A DNA stretch of 25,096 nt from Branchiostoma floridae (GCF_000003815.2 NC_049979.1:418036-443131), one strand, 5' to 3'; shown: positions 1-9,952, numbered from the stretch's first letter. Numbers and translations are program-made. Notes: generated from the letters alone by a model not told the origin.

Positions 1-430
1 CATTTTCCGATAATTTTTTCACTGTTTTATCTGCTAAACAGTGGTGTTGCGTAACAAACAAATGACAGAACACATAAAACACGAATGTTGGAAACATGAC
101 TATAACCGCCAATCTCAGGCCGTTTGTCACTTTTTTGATATAATTTACGTTACCATAATAAGTCCCTTAGAATGTATAGAAAGATCATTACTTTTGTACT
201 CATAGGAAAGAATGCTCCCAGATAAGTAATTGCCTGCAGAGTTAATCTTTCCAGAGCTGTTTGTTAAAATTTTATTTATCATTAAAAGCATAAATATAAT
301 TTACGTTACCATATAATTTACGTTACCATTTTTTTTCTTCAACATGTCATCGGATGTTCAGCAAGAGCACATCAACCAAAGACGTATTATCTGCTGTAAT
401 GTTAATGTAGGTGGGCTTGGCTTGCCATAG
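1..430. other. AT-rich non-coding sequence
   Basis: I see no coding potential or RNA gene here. The only structure is a 15-16 base motif that occurs three times (see the separate repeat entry). Confidence 0.5.
141..329 (+). repeat. Recurrent 16-mer TAATTTACGTTACCAT, three copies
   Basis: Exact copies lie at 141-156, 297-312 and 314-329; the last two are almost adjacent. A fourth copy, matching the first 15 bases, lies at 2680-2694. An identical 15-mer four times in 2.6 kb is far above chance. The copies may be remnants of a short element or a repeated binding site. No function is inferred. Confidence 0.6.
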
Positions 431-551
431 AGTCACAATGCAGTCTGTTTATATGTTCCTGTTTCAGTGAATTTTACGATGCTGGGACTTTTCATTTCTC
501 TTAGGAATGTAGAAGTACGAGGGGCGAGTAAGAACAGAAAGAAACAACACC

Positions 552-633
552 CCGACTCCCGGGATTCGAACCCGCGCCGAGCCCGGGCAGCCGGATCACA
601 TATCGAACGTGCAAACCGTTCAGCCAAAAGGCT
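552..633 (-). pseudogene. tRNA-like sequence (tRNA-Ser-like pseudogene or SINE head)
   Basis: Read on the minus strand, there is a good RNA polymerase III box A (TGGCTGAACGG, 616-626) and box B (GGTTCGAATCC, 562-572). Between them a four-base-pair anticodon-like stem closes a seven-base loop, TTCGATA, which would present anticodon CGA (Ser). The distance to box B fits a type II tRNA with a long variable arm. No matching acceptor stem can be formed and the T stem has a mismatch, so this is probably a pseudogene or the head of a SINE rather than a working tRNA. Confidence 0.45.
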
Positions 634-950
634 TAAGCCATTAGGCGTCTTTGGTTTAGCAGTCCTTGAACACCACTGTTACACTACTCCCCCTTTTCTT
701 TTCAAGATTCGTCCTCGAATCTCCGAGATCGACATCCCTGTGTGTCCTTTATCGAATTTCTGAAAATTCACATTTGTTCTTTGGTACGTGCATATGTAAG
801 GAGATTACACACTGCATTTTGAAACCAAAAATTTCCACAGAAAATATCCGAAACATTGCGGGCTTTTTAGAACGAACAAAACTCATTATCAATGTTAGAA
901 GGAGCCATCCCCCTTACAGTCTGTACTTATTCCCTATGCTCTGGTATTTG

Positions 951-1200
951 TTTCGCTCATTTTTATTGGTCAATGCCTGCATATATCTTACTTTCTTGTG
1001 TGTATCGCTACTTTTGATTGGTCAAAATGAATCGACACCGGCACCGGTGTCGATTTGCATCAACGCTGGTGCCGGTGTCGATTCATTCTGACCAATCAGA
1101 GGAGCGAAACCCACCTGCCTGGCCTGGATCTTTGTGTTACGGCGTCATAACCAACGTGGAACGGGGCCTTCTGATTGGTCCGCGGTGCCTGGCTATATGA
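951..1200. promoter_or_regulatory. CCAAT-box cluster around a long palindrome; candidate promoter
   Basis: Four ATTGG/CCAAT motifs lie near 965, 1017, 1091 and 1174. Two of them sit at the outer ends of a 31-bp inverted repeat (1015-1045 and 1068-1098, one mismatch). Inside the left arm is a second perfect palindrome, 1031-1054, with 11-bp arms around CA. A weaker inverted match (GTTTCGCTC near 951 against GAGCGAAAC near 1103) widens the symmetry. A TATA-like CTATATGATA lies near 1192. CCAAT boxes bind NF-Y in animals. That this is a promoter is inference; the LINE tail begins immediately downstream. Confidence 0.35.
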
Positions 1201-1206
1201 TAATGT

Positions 1207-2040
1207 TGTTTATAATAATAATGATAATAATAATAGCCTTTATTGCACATTCATGCCCTATCGGGCTAAGTACAGGCATATAGATACAAAAGGTAGTAAT
1301 GCAGTACACATGGTTTCTAAAACATGGATTCTAAAACTAGTCTAATACATTTGTTCGGCTTCTTCTCGTTTCTTAGTAATGTTGAATATGTAGCTTGAGA
1401 TGTGTTTGTATAATGTCGTTCGATCAAACCTCATAAGAAAAATGAATTTTTCAACACTAGACAAAGATTCAAAGCGAGGGAACTTTCCTATAATATAGCT
1501 AAAAAGAATACTTTTATCATTACTATATAAACTACAATCTAATAAAAAGTGGGCTTCATCTTCGACCTTGTTCATGTTACAAAACTGACAGAGTCTTTGC
1601 TCCAGAGGTGTGCGGCCTCCCTGATTCAGTTTGTGGCAGCAGATTCGCAGTTTGGTAATTGTAGTTTTTTTTTTTTTTCTATTTGCTTTTGGACAGACGA
1701 GGACGATGTGGCACTGCACTCAAGTGTTTTGTAACTTATATTAACAATGCCACATACACGGTACAGACAGAAGGAAAGTGGTGTAAAGTGCCTTTCCCAA
1801 GGGCACAACGTCGGGGGCACGGTGGGAATCGAACTCGGGACCCATAGATTCCGAGCCGAAAGCTCTACCAGTTACGCCACGCCCGACGCCACTAATTGTA
1901 GTTCTTTGTCGTTCGTTCGGAATTCTAAGGTACTCTTCTTCGTTGTGGGTGGATTTGAACAGTCTGTATGAGCGTAATTTGTTCTTTGCGAATTTGCCTT
2001 TGTTGTCATAATGGATTTCGCGTAGAAATGTCTGAAAGTA
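1207..2040 (-). mobile_element. 5'-truncated non-LTR retrotransposon (LINE) 3' end, interrupted by a SINE
   Basis: The minus strand encodes the C-terminal end of a LINE reverse-transcriptase protein. The upstream part (about 2028-1904) contains FLREIHYDNKGK and KLRSYRLFK. After the SINE the frame resumes at TKLRICCHKLN, followed by the conserved cysteine/histidine motif RLCQFCNMNKVEDEAHFLL. The stop is at 1342-1344. The non-coding tail has a GCCC-loop-GGGC hairpin (1255-1266), then CATGAATGTGCAATAAA, and ends in an ATT/ATA microsatellite (about 1210-1237), which is a typical LINE 3' structure. Upstream of about 2040 the same frame has several stops, so the copy is dead. The motif is widespread among metazoan LINEs, and I cannot name the clade. 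Confidence 0.8.
1667..1892 (-). mobile_element. tRNA-derived SINE inserted in the LINE, with 11-bp target-site duplication
   Basis: Read on the minus strand, the element starts at 1892. It has a tRNA-like head with box A (TGGCGTAACTGG) and box B (GTTCGATTCC), a body containing CCCTTGGGAAAGGCACTTTA, and an A-rich tail (poly-T at 1667-1679 on the plus strand). It is flanked by identical 11-bp copies of TAATTGTAGTT at 1656-1666 and 1893-1903. Removing the element and one copy restores the LINE reading frame. At about 226 bp it appears full length. The SINE must therefore be younger than the LINE copy. It would have been mobilised in trans by a LINE. Confidence 0.88.
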
Positions 2041-3292
2041 GTATATATATAGCCTTGCTCATCAACAAAAGCCTTGTTATACACATATTACACAGTTCTT
2101 TCTGCCGGTATTATTAAACCACACGATATAAGGTGTATGGATGGATCTTTTGTTAGGTAGCACATTCATTCTGTATTGATGTGACATTGTGTTTGTTCCA
2201 CGAACAAAAATTTTCCTGACATTAAAAAATGTTTTATAAGAAGTGCGATAACTGGTGTTTAGTTTGTTGTCTTTCCAATATCGAAAGCTTGTGCTAGAAA
2301 GGCCCAGTCCATCTGGTGCATGTTGCCATCGCATCATGTCCTGCTATTCCCAAAGACTTGATTAAAGGACGCGAGGACGAAGCGGTTCTGACCTAGAGCG
2401 TGTGATTGCGTGAATCCTTTGTTACTTAGCATGTATTTAAATAGACCCCACCAAGATAGAGACCTTGCATATCTTGGGTGTCTTTCCGCAGAGTCCGGGT
2501 GGGTACAGGACGAACAAGATTATACGGGTATTCCGGATAACAAAGATACACTTTTTTGCTACTCTGAGTTAGCAACATGAAGATAAGAGGTCCAGCATTA
2601 TAGACGAACATGACCTGATCAATCCAAATAGAGCCAGTATGTACACTATTCGGCTTTCCTCCAAATGTTAGAGATTCTGTAATTTACGTTACCACAGTTC
2701 ATTGGCATTTACCTGTAGAATAGATATCGCCTGCTTCCAACCATTTTCATAAATATATTCTATCGCTCTTATCCCATCCTACAGGGTGAAAATTAAGGAG
2801 TATTAAACGGTTTGTCTTCATATCAGAAAAAAATATACCATTTATTTACTTTTATACAAATGTAGCAAACTTAATAGCTAGTAATTTTGATGATTATTCC
2901 GAAACAAATGACACGGCGGTTGAATATTTCTCATTGGCGTGTAATTTGAAGGTTTTGGGTTGGAAAATTCGCTAATTTGGCTGTTGTTAATCCACTATTA
3001 CTTGCTGGAACATTTCTCTGTGTAGTAATATGCTCTTTATTACGAAATTGTAGGAAAGATGACATGGCCTACTAAAAATCAAATATCTCCAAAATTAAGC
3101 GTGTTAGCACCAGACAAAAATAGCAAAAGATAGTCGATATAAGTGGTAACAAGTTCATACCAGCAGGTAAGCGTTTTGGACAACTTTATTTTGTACAATT
3201 TTCTACCTCCAATTTTCCCAGTTAATGAGGAATGGGCGTAGAACATCATCCATACGTTGTAAAACATCTGAACACCATTAGACATGGCATAC
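2041..3292. other. Intronic or intergenic DNA, no gene recognised
   Basis: Minus-strand open stretches (2077-2337, 2426-2611) resemble no protein I know. The first is in frame with the LINE remnant and might be a degraded upstream part of it. One copy of the recurrent 15-mer lies at 2680-2694. If the host gene continues past its exon at 3293-3538, its next exon was not found here. Confidence 0.45.
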
Positions 3293-3538
3293 CTGGTCAA
3301 GTATGCTGCGGGCTTTGCTGTACGCTGGTGAGATGTCTGACTCCTTGGATCTCCCAGACACAACTGTGGCCAGTGGTACTCCCGTGGACAGTGGTACTCC
3401 CGTGGACAGTGGTACTGCTGTGGCCAGTGGTACTCCTGTGGACAGTGGTACTCCCGTGGACAGTGGTAACCCTGAAGACAGTGGTAGCCCAGCTCTGGGA
3501 GCTGGGACACTTGTAGGCATGGCTACCGGTGGTCTCAC
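3293..3538 (-). CDS. Host gene, candidate internal exon (low-complexity repeat exon)
   Basis: This is a candidate exon of 246 bp (82 codons) on the minus strand. The acceptor is pyrimidine-rich with ...CTCTTACAG|GTG, and the donor is GACCAG|GTATGC. Both junctions are phase 0, matching the other exons. It begins VRPPVAMPTSVPAPRAG, continues through about six copies of a six-residue repeat close to LSTGVP, and ends in a non-repetitive stretch with SKESDISPAYSKARSILDQ. A low-complexity linker is the likely structure. The plus strand is also open through the repeat, because an 18-bp unit is open in several frames. The minus strand is preferred because of the paired splice sites, the phase agreement and the non-repetitive tail. 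The protein is not recognised. Confidence 0.6.
3371..3490 (+). repeat. 18-bp minisatellite inside the candidate exon
   Basis: The unit is close to CAGTGGTACTCCCGTGGA. Starts are at 3371, 3389, 3407, 3425, 3443 and 3461, with a partial copy from 3479. The period is a multiple of three, so changes in copy number would keep the exon frame. The last copies (AACCCTGAAGA, AGCCCAG) are the most diverged. Confidence 0.9.
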
Positions 3539-3604
3539 CTGTAAGAGTTGAACATAAAGTATATCATTTGGGACTCATTGTGAGCATTGCAGATATTGTA
3601 ACAA

Positions 3605-3740
3605 GATATGATTTGATTTGATTTATTGAAATTGCAAACATAGAGGAAAATTGCTTCAACATAGAGGAAAAATAAAACACACCCTGCCTGTGCAATTTCT
3701 GTAGCAATGGAGTTAAGCTCTTAACCTCAAGGTCCTATCA
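3605..3740 (-). mobile_element. Possible retroposon 3' tail
   Basis: Read on the minus strand, the segment ends with AATAAA followed by a TCAAA pentamer run (3609-3635). This is the same architecture as the tail at 12880-12992. A 14-base direct repeat AACATAGAGGAAAA occurs twice, about 21 bp apart. There is no coding remnant, so the extent is uncertain. Confidence 0.35.
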
Positions 3741-5190
3741 TGCTTGCTAACATGAATTTGTGTATTTAAGTATTTAACTAAAAAGCCATTATGCCATGAA
3801 AGCATCTTTTAAATTATGTCACTACTATTGTTTCTATAACTCAAACATAATGCAAACTCTTGATTTGCTGCAACATTGAACACACAGTAAATGAATGTTA
3901 GTCCTAAAGGCTTCTCCATATACAGTGTGTCCAGAAGCTATGTAGGAGTGTTTCTTTCAACATTGACTTTTCCCTATTCTGCCAGAAGGCATGAAAGAAA
4001 GGGAAGAATCAGCGGCGCAATCCTGCACTGTTAGCTTCCCATTCATCACCCCTCAGTGCTGCCTTCAGGAGCAATCTTCCCCAGCGGGGAGGCAACTATT
4101 AAGTACAGCAGGGATCTAAAAACCGCTCAGACAATTATTGATGATAACCTGAAGGGTGGAGGGCAATGATGTATGGAGTCCAACACGAGGAATCGATACG
4201 GGAACACGGACAATCATTAAGCAGAACTAGGGCAAAGATTAGGGTGGAGTGTTTGGAGTAGGGTTTGCAATCTGTGCCATCTTTGATTAGAGATCCTCTG
4301 GAATGTGGTTCTTTGCTCATGTGAAACTGAAAGTCCAGAATGATAAATATTCTGTGAACTGTTTCTGTAATCATTGAAGATGATTGGATTGCTCAACCCT
4401 TACCTACAAATCTCTGAGCCAGTACCTCAACTTAATGTCTTGTTTCGATACAAAGATCTATACAAAGGATTTTGATTTGAGATACTTGACCTTAAATTGG
4501 CTCTTTGCATGAGACACTAAAAGTCTAGAACAATAAATATTCTGTCAACTGTTCCTATCATTATTGAAGATCACACCTGCTTACTGATTTGCTGAATTGG
4601 TACAGGTACAAGTCAGAACACATACCTATAAACCTCAGATAGACTATACCATCAGAACTTGAACTTGATGTTTCAATACACAGCCCTATACATGACTGAC
4701 CCTTGCTGTCACTTGCAACAGAGGTTGCATCTTAATCAGCATGACAGTCTAGTGAATTTCCTTGTGACAGCTGGATCTTGGCTTAGGAGATGAGAATTTC
4801 ATTATCTTGAAAAACCGTCTTATTCATACTTCATGAGGATTCATGTCAACTGTTGGAATATAGGGAAAACTTCATTGTCCAAACTCAGGCATTTTGCACC
4901 CTCATTGATAACATAAATTACTTTATCTGTGTCCTACCAGGAACACCAAGGGAGTCAGGATTTGCTCTTCTTCTCTTAGAAAATATAACCCTGTTTATGT
5001 GTTGATATATATTTGTTCGTCTAATTCTGTTTCCAAATATTTGATTGGGGCGCTAACATAAGTTGACGTTATTTGAGTACGTTATCATCTTGTCTGCACT
5101 TGATTATGTTTGCTTAATGAAAAAAGATATAGGGGAACCCCCCTAGCAGCTTCCTTCTAAACTGCAGGTCACAAGCTTAAAACTCAAGAC
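3741..5190. other. Intron-like DNA without a recognised feature
   Basis: No plausible exon pair, RNA gene or clear repeat was found. The minus-strand ORF at 4135-4374 has no recognisable motif and lacks convincing splice sites. Confidence 0.45.
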
Positions 5191-5193
5191 CCG

Positions 5194-5380
5194 TCTCCAA
5201 GCAGAGGTTCAGCTCCGGATGTTTTTAGACGTTTTGACAAGATTTTAGGCTTTTTTATTTGGTTTTCTATTTTATACTGTTTTTTTTTATGTCTCACCGT
5301 TTGGCTGTATATAGAAAACTCCGATAAAAACGCCTAAACACATGTCACAAAACAGCCGGAGCCGAAGCTGTGCTTGGAGA
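5194..5380. mobile_element. Fold-back MITE-like element, family 1, copy a
   Basis: The left end begins TCTCCAAGCAGAGGTT and the right end, reverse-complemented, begins CTCTCCAAGCACAGCTT. The two halves remain roughly complementary for about 75 bases around a T-rich centre, with indels. The same terminal sequence occurs at 10564-10704, which supports a transposable family rather than a chance hairpin. No target-site duplication is clear and there is no coding capacity. Confidence 0.6.
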
Positions 5381-6740
5381 GTGACTCATAACCACGATGC
5401 TGACAAGTAGATACGGGGATACAGTGGAAACGACGCTGCCTTGGCAATATTAGGTTTGCCCTTTTTGAGTGCTGTCTTGAGTAGTAATATGGGGAACATA
5501 TCATATCACCACGGCTGTCTGTCAGAGTCACACCTTTCACCCAGCATCCTCACATCTCCGTATCGCACACGCAACATGAAAGGACACTTGGAGGACGTCC
5601 CTCCGACAGAGGCTCTCGCACGCCCGAGCGCTGCCGGCTGCAGCTCCCACCCCGGCCTGACCCCTGCCGGATGACATGTTGTGTCCAAAGTTATCTGCAG
5701 TCGTGAAGAATCCCCTCATTTTCCCCGGCGAACAACACAGGCACTCTGCGTGGCCCCTGGTCACCCATCACTCTTGCTCCGGTTGTTATCTCGGCCGGGG
5801 GCTAGAGTGGACAACACGATAAAGAAGCCGAACTCTGGAGTGACTTATTCCCGGGAAGCCGGGGAGGCCTGACACGCACATTCACCACCTCCACAGCCCA
5901 GGGCTACGGCCACTACAGATTGCCGCGCTGTCATACATCTTCTGTCAGAAGTTGGGAAGGGTTTGGGACACGGCCGCGGCTCTGGCAGGGAGAGATTACG
6001 GAAAACTTTTGTGCTTATGTTAGGAAACGGCTGGTGGGTGCCTGCTGAAGATATCGTTATCCTCCTCGCCTTTGGTGACAACTCAAAGATACATACCCAC
6101 GAAAATGGGCCTATCTGTCAGGACAATGTCAATGAACTGCTATGTTTTCAGCTGGAAGCAATGGAAATGACAGCTTGGGTATTGAAAAATCATCCTAAAA
6201 GCAGTATTTGTAAAAAGTAAAACGGGATCTTGAACCACTTGAGCTCACTGAAGAGCTTATCTTTCACTGGCAGGGAAAACAGAGGACATGAACAGTTTAG
6301 ACAGGTTCATTAATGTCTATTGTACCTGGAAAATTCCACAAACTCTCTTCGACAAGGACGGCTACTTTGTTGATTTTGTCTACAATAGAGTCTGCAATTT
6401 TTGCTCCAAATTTAAAAAAAAAACTTAACTCAAAAAGAAAATTTAATTCAGGAGTCTAACGAACAGCTTGATGGCAAGCAACTTTTTGATAGGTTGACCG
6501 GCTAAAGTCTGCTCCGCGTTGGGGCAAAACATATTGCCTTGCCATACAGCCAACATCCCCCTGGGATGGTTTTAAATTTGTAATGCAAGAAAATGGATGA
6601 AAATTCTGCCCCACAAGAGATGTTAGAAGCCACCGGCCATTCATTCCGAGCCCCCCGCTTTAAGTGTCCATTACTCGCCGGCTGATTCACTGACCGGAGA
6701 CCAAGAGCCATGAATCAGCTGTGCCACCTCGGGTGACGGA
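5381..6740. other. High-complexity non-coding DNA
   Basis: This is GC-balanced, non-repetitive sequence with several short open stretches on both strands but no convincing exon. Low repeat content between repeat-rich blocks makes it a reasonable place to look for conserved intronic regulatory elements. Nothing specific is identified. Confidence 0.35.
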
Positions 6741-6758
6741 CCGACTGTGGCGCCTCGT

Positions 6759-6917
6759 GAGGGTCTGCATGTGGGGGTCCTGGCACCACATAAGGGTCTG
6801 CATGTGGGGGTCCTGGCACCACATGAGGGTCTGCATGTGGGGGTCCAGGCACCACATGAGGGTCTGCATGTGGGGGTCCTGGCACCACATGAGGGTCTGC
6901 ATGTGGGGGTCCTGGCA
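6759..6917 (+). repeat. 33-bp minisatellite, about 4.8 copies
   Basis: Units start at 6759, 6792, 6825, 6858 and 6891. Each contains GGGTCTGCATGTGGGGGTCC followed by a GGCACCACAT-like segment. The few differences are single bases (TAAGG for TGAGG, CCAGG for CCTGG). The 33-bp period keeps several frames open on both strands; these ORFs are artefacts of the repeat. Confidence 0.93.
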
Positions 6918-7288
6918 ACGATAATGACAGCGTATCTATGTCAAGCTGCTAGCTGACAAGATTATCAGTAAATTCTGCATTGGTATCTACAATTCTGTAT
7001 CAGATTCTGTATAGTTGGTAAAACTGCCCTTTGGAGGACCACACTTGCTTTCAGGAGGGCGGGCAATGTTCAATGCTCAGTTGGTAAATTCATCTGTGAC
7101 GGCTGTTTTTGGGAACAAGTGAATTAATTGTTCCCGCGTTTTGATGTGGACTTTCTGGCAACACTGACACAAAATATTGGACGTTGTGACTTTTGGGCAA
7201 TCTGGCATTCGACGTTGCAAAAATTACAAATGATTTGTCAATAAATATAAGCTTCACAAAGAATTCAGTTTAACACGTAAGGAGCTAT
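6918..7288. other. Intron-like DNA, nothing recognised
   Basis: No exon, repeat or RNA gene is seen. The stretch ends at the duplicated target site of the next element. Confidence 0.4.
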
Positions 7289-7295
7289 GTAGAAG

Positions 7296-7631
7296 CAGGG
7301 CTTGAAATACTGGGTGCATGTGCACCAAGGTGCACCCAAAATTGGAACTGTGCACCCAATTTTTTTCAGTGGGTGCACAGGGTGCACCCAAATATTTTCT
7401 TAGGTTTATGTATGTAAAGATATCAAAGTGTACTAGTATACATCATATTCTTGACATCTGAGTGTTAGAAAGATAATAAAAATGTCTGTCATAGTACTTC
7501 TTTAAAAATTTGATAGCTACAATGTAACTAAGTTTTATTATTAGGTTATCACTTAAGTTTAAGTGGTGCACCCAATTTTTTAAGCTGGGTGCACCAGTGC
7601 ACCTATTCCCAAAAATGAATTTCGAGCCCTG
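7296..7631 (-). mobile_element. hAT-like MITE, GGTGCACCC subfamily, complete copy
   Basis: The ends are CAGGGCTTGAAAT and (reverse-complemented) CAGGGCTCGAAAT. The flanks carry identical 7-bp copies of GTAGAAG (7289-7295 and 7632-7638). Both ends are rich in the palindromic GGTGCACC motif, a possible transposase-binding repeat. Read in reverse, it aligns along its whole length with the disrupted copy that starts at 13128, so it shows what that copy looked like before insertion. It has no ORF. CAGGG ends and a 7-8 bp duplication suggest hAT; that assignment is inference. Confidence 0.8.
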
Positions 7632-7786
7632 GTAGAAGTGAAACAATAAATCATTCTCAACAAATGATATTCTGACAATGCTTTACTTTGAATTAGAGCG
7701 AGTCAGCTACAATTAATAAGAGATTGCAAGAAATCGCAGAAACAGGCATTCAGACCCTCCCGAATGTCCTGACCTGACAGATGCCC

Positions 7787-7850
7787 GATTGGTAGCAGTG
7801 CTGACGTGGGATGTCACGGATTGGGAGCAGTGCTGACGTGGGATGTCACG
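7787..7850 (+). repeat. Two tandem 32-bp units with CRE-like TGACGTGG
   Basis: Two copies start at 7787 and 7819 and differ at one base (GGTAGC against GGGAGC). Each contains GTGCTGACGTGGGATGTCAC, which resembles a CREB/ATF half-site. The surrounding 7740-8330 is high-complexity DNA without an exon. Confidence 0.75.
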
Positions 7851-8431
7851 GATTCATGGAGCCGAGTGACAGCATCATGTGTCTGGCTCAGCGGCCGGAT
7901 GATGAGCTAACGTCGGAGTTTCCTGCCGGACTGCATCGCGCTGAGATTTAGGCCCAATCTATACACAGTTTTGCTTTTCCGATATCTTTGGAGATGTCGA
8001 GAGGGATCTGGAACGTTGGCCGTGGGACACCCGTGGCGCTTGCAGTCATAAACAGTTATACAAAATGTATAGCCTAATGAGCCCGCGTTATATGCTAATG
8101 AGCCCTCCCAAAGTCGGGACACATCTCCATGCGCGCAGAAGCTGTCGGGGACCCCTGCTAAGCTATCGGGCAAATGCTCCGGACCTTTCGGGAGAAATTC
8201 TGCCGATATCTTTATGGCGATATTGCAGTTCCATCTAGACGCTGAAAAAAAGCTGTCCCCAATACTAGTAGAGTAATAACCGTCAGCACTTGTGGAAGGC
8301 TGTAAAGGAGGCTGGGACAATCGGATCTCTCATGCAGAAGATTTGGATCCTCACCGGAAATAGTGCAGGAAAAGTGGCTAATGTGTTGGGCTGAGATTTA
8401 GTTAAAACTGCCCTGTGTGTATGTACCTATA
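7851..8431. other. High-complexity non-coding DNA
   Basis: The minus-strand ORF 7907-8320 (137 codons) has no recognisable domain and no good flanking splice sites, so it is not called. Otherwise the stretch is unremarkable. Confidence 0.35.
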
Positions 8432-8805
8432 CAGGGCTCGAAATACTTTTTTCTGCTTACCTGCTACCCTAAAGATCAATAAATAAATAAATAAACCTGC
8501 GTAACATTGAAAATTACCTGCACCAGACACATTTTACCTGCACCACTCTGAATTAAGGAAGAATGGATCATACTAAAATTGTTCAGGAATCACTGCTATT
8601 TTTTTCTTTTATACTTTATAGGTGATAACAGTCAATGCAGCTAATAACAGTCCATATACACCTACATTATAGGACATTTATGTATAAAACCCAGTACATG
8701 TACATAAACTAGTACAGGTTAGGTACAGGTAGACACCAGAAATACCTGCACAGCTCCAATTTTACCTGCACTAACCTGCATATGCAGGTGGTATTTTGAG
8801 CCCTG
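8432..8805 (-). mobile_element. MITE with CAGGGCTCGAAAT ends, ACCTGCA subfamily, copy 1
   Basis: It begins CAGGGCTCGAAATA and ends GTATTTTGAGCCCTG. CTATA flanks it directly on both sides (a possible 5-bp duplication). Both ends carry many ACCTGCA/TGCAGGT motifs. Its reverse complement aligns with the element at 10105-10401 across shared stretches such as TTGGAGCTGTGCAGGTATTT. It is non-coding. Confidence 0.72.
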
Positions 8806-9290
8806 CTATAGAAAGGTGGCCTGACAGATTATATGCCAGTAGGAGTTGGACTCTTAGGAACAGCGAAGGCTAAGACTCATAGTTTATCTGACATGAGGGT
8901 TGCATGGCATGGACTGATTGTAGAGATATTCAAAATTATGTATGAAAGCTGCCTTGTATGGGACAAAGATTAAGTCTCAAATGTAGTCTGACCCTGAGGA
9001 AATGGTCTAGAAAAAGTGGGCTTGTATCATTTGAAGATTCAGTCTCATTTCAAATCTCCCCCCAAGCTGGTATGGACAGATTACACACATATAGGAGTAG
9101 GACTAGTAGGAGGAAAGTTGCCTTGTTTCAGGCCAAGCCATAGCCTAATCCAAGAGCCAGCCTTTGTACCCTTGGATGGGATGGACAGACGGACGTGCAT
9201 CTGAAAGAAGATTTAGACTTCCAGGGAAAGTTTTAGCAAAGATGCCTTATATCAGTCGAATTCCAAAACTCATCTGTGTACTCCAGGGTG
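8806..9290. other. Intron-like DNA, nothing recognised
   Basis: Short plus-strand open stretches (8958-9361) overlap each other in different frames and show no motif. No exon is supported. Confidence 0.4.
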
Positions 9291-9327
9291 GTATGGCAGA
9301 TGGACTTGCCGTGTCACCGATCTTGTG

Positions 9328-9395
9328 GGGAAAGGCACTTTACATGACTTTCCTCACCTAACTCAGGTGTAAATGAGTACATAGCTGCGGCTAGT
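9328..9395 (+). mobile_element. Fragment of the SINE tail family
   Basis: The segment GGGGAAAGGCACTTTACATG followed by ACTTTCCTCACCTAACTC and AGGTGTAAATGAGTAC matches the body of the SINE at 1667-1892 (GGGAAAGGCACTTTACACC, then ACTTTCCT). No tRNA-like head is visible nearby, so it is a fragment or a diverged copy. Confidence 0.5.
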
Positions 9396-9758
9396 GGCAG
9401 TGACAGGCCTTTGTTGTGGTGACAGGCCATAGGGGCATGTTCGGGCATGACGCACCCGCCATGACACACGAGTCAGGGGTAGGAGGAACCCCTTGCATCC
9501 TTGGTCGGAAAAATTAGTCCTCCTAGGAGATGGAAACTCCAAATGATAAACCTGCATCTGCTGGGGCCGTCTTACGTGGCAAAGCAGTTCTGTCCCTGTA
9601 GGACTTAGTGCGCCAGTAGACGAGAGGGTGGAGAAGGAAGTGCACACCCCTCCTTCACCATAAAAAGTCACGTGCAGGCCAGGCAGACTGGTCGTCTAAT
9701 CAACCTGTCTACCTACCATTGATCTTCGGATACAAAGAAACAGCCATCATCATCAACC

Positions 9759-9952
9759 CACCTGAGGTGATGTAGTGGCCAGGTAACTCATCTGAGGTGA
9801 CGTAGTGGCCAGGTAACTCACCTGCGTTGCCAGGTATGACTCGATGGGAGCGGGTAACTCACCTGAGGTGATATAGTGGCCAGGTAACACCCCTGAGGTG
9901 ATGTAGTGGCCAGGTAACTCACCTGAGGTGATGTAGTGGCCAGGTAACTCAC
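9759..9952 (+). repeat. 30-bp minisatellite built on a splice-donor segment
   Basis: Thirty-base units close to CACCTGAGGTGATGTAGTGG plus CCAGGTAACT start at 9759, 9789, 9860, 9890 and 9920. Between the second and third lies 9819-9859, which holds a copy of the last 34 bases of the neighbouring exon and its donor. On the minus strand nearly every unit reads ...CACCTCAG|GTGAGTTACC, so it carries a donor-like GTGAGT and an AG just before it. Thirty is a multiple of three, so reading through the normal donor stays open for several decapeptide units. Confidence 0.9.

Noticed and set aside
552-633. Functional tRNA-Ser(CGA) gene
   Set aside because: Boxes A and B and an anticodon loop are present, but no acceptor stem forms; kept only as a tRNA-like sequence.
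6759-6917. CRISPR-like array
   Set aside because: The repeats are head-to-tail without unique spacers, in a eukaryotic intron; it is a minisatellite.
6687-6956. Four overlapping ORFs on both strands
   Set aside because: They arise from a 33-bp minisatellite whose period keeps frames open.
7907-8320. 137-codon minus-strand ORF
   Set aside because: No domain, no convincing splice sites and no codon pattern that sets it apart from the surrounding non-coding DNA.
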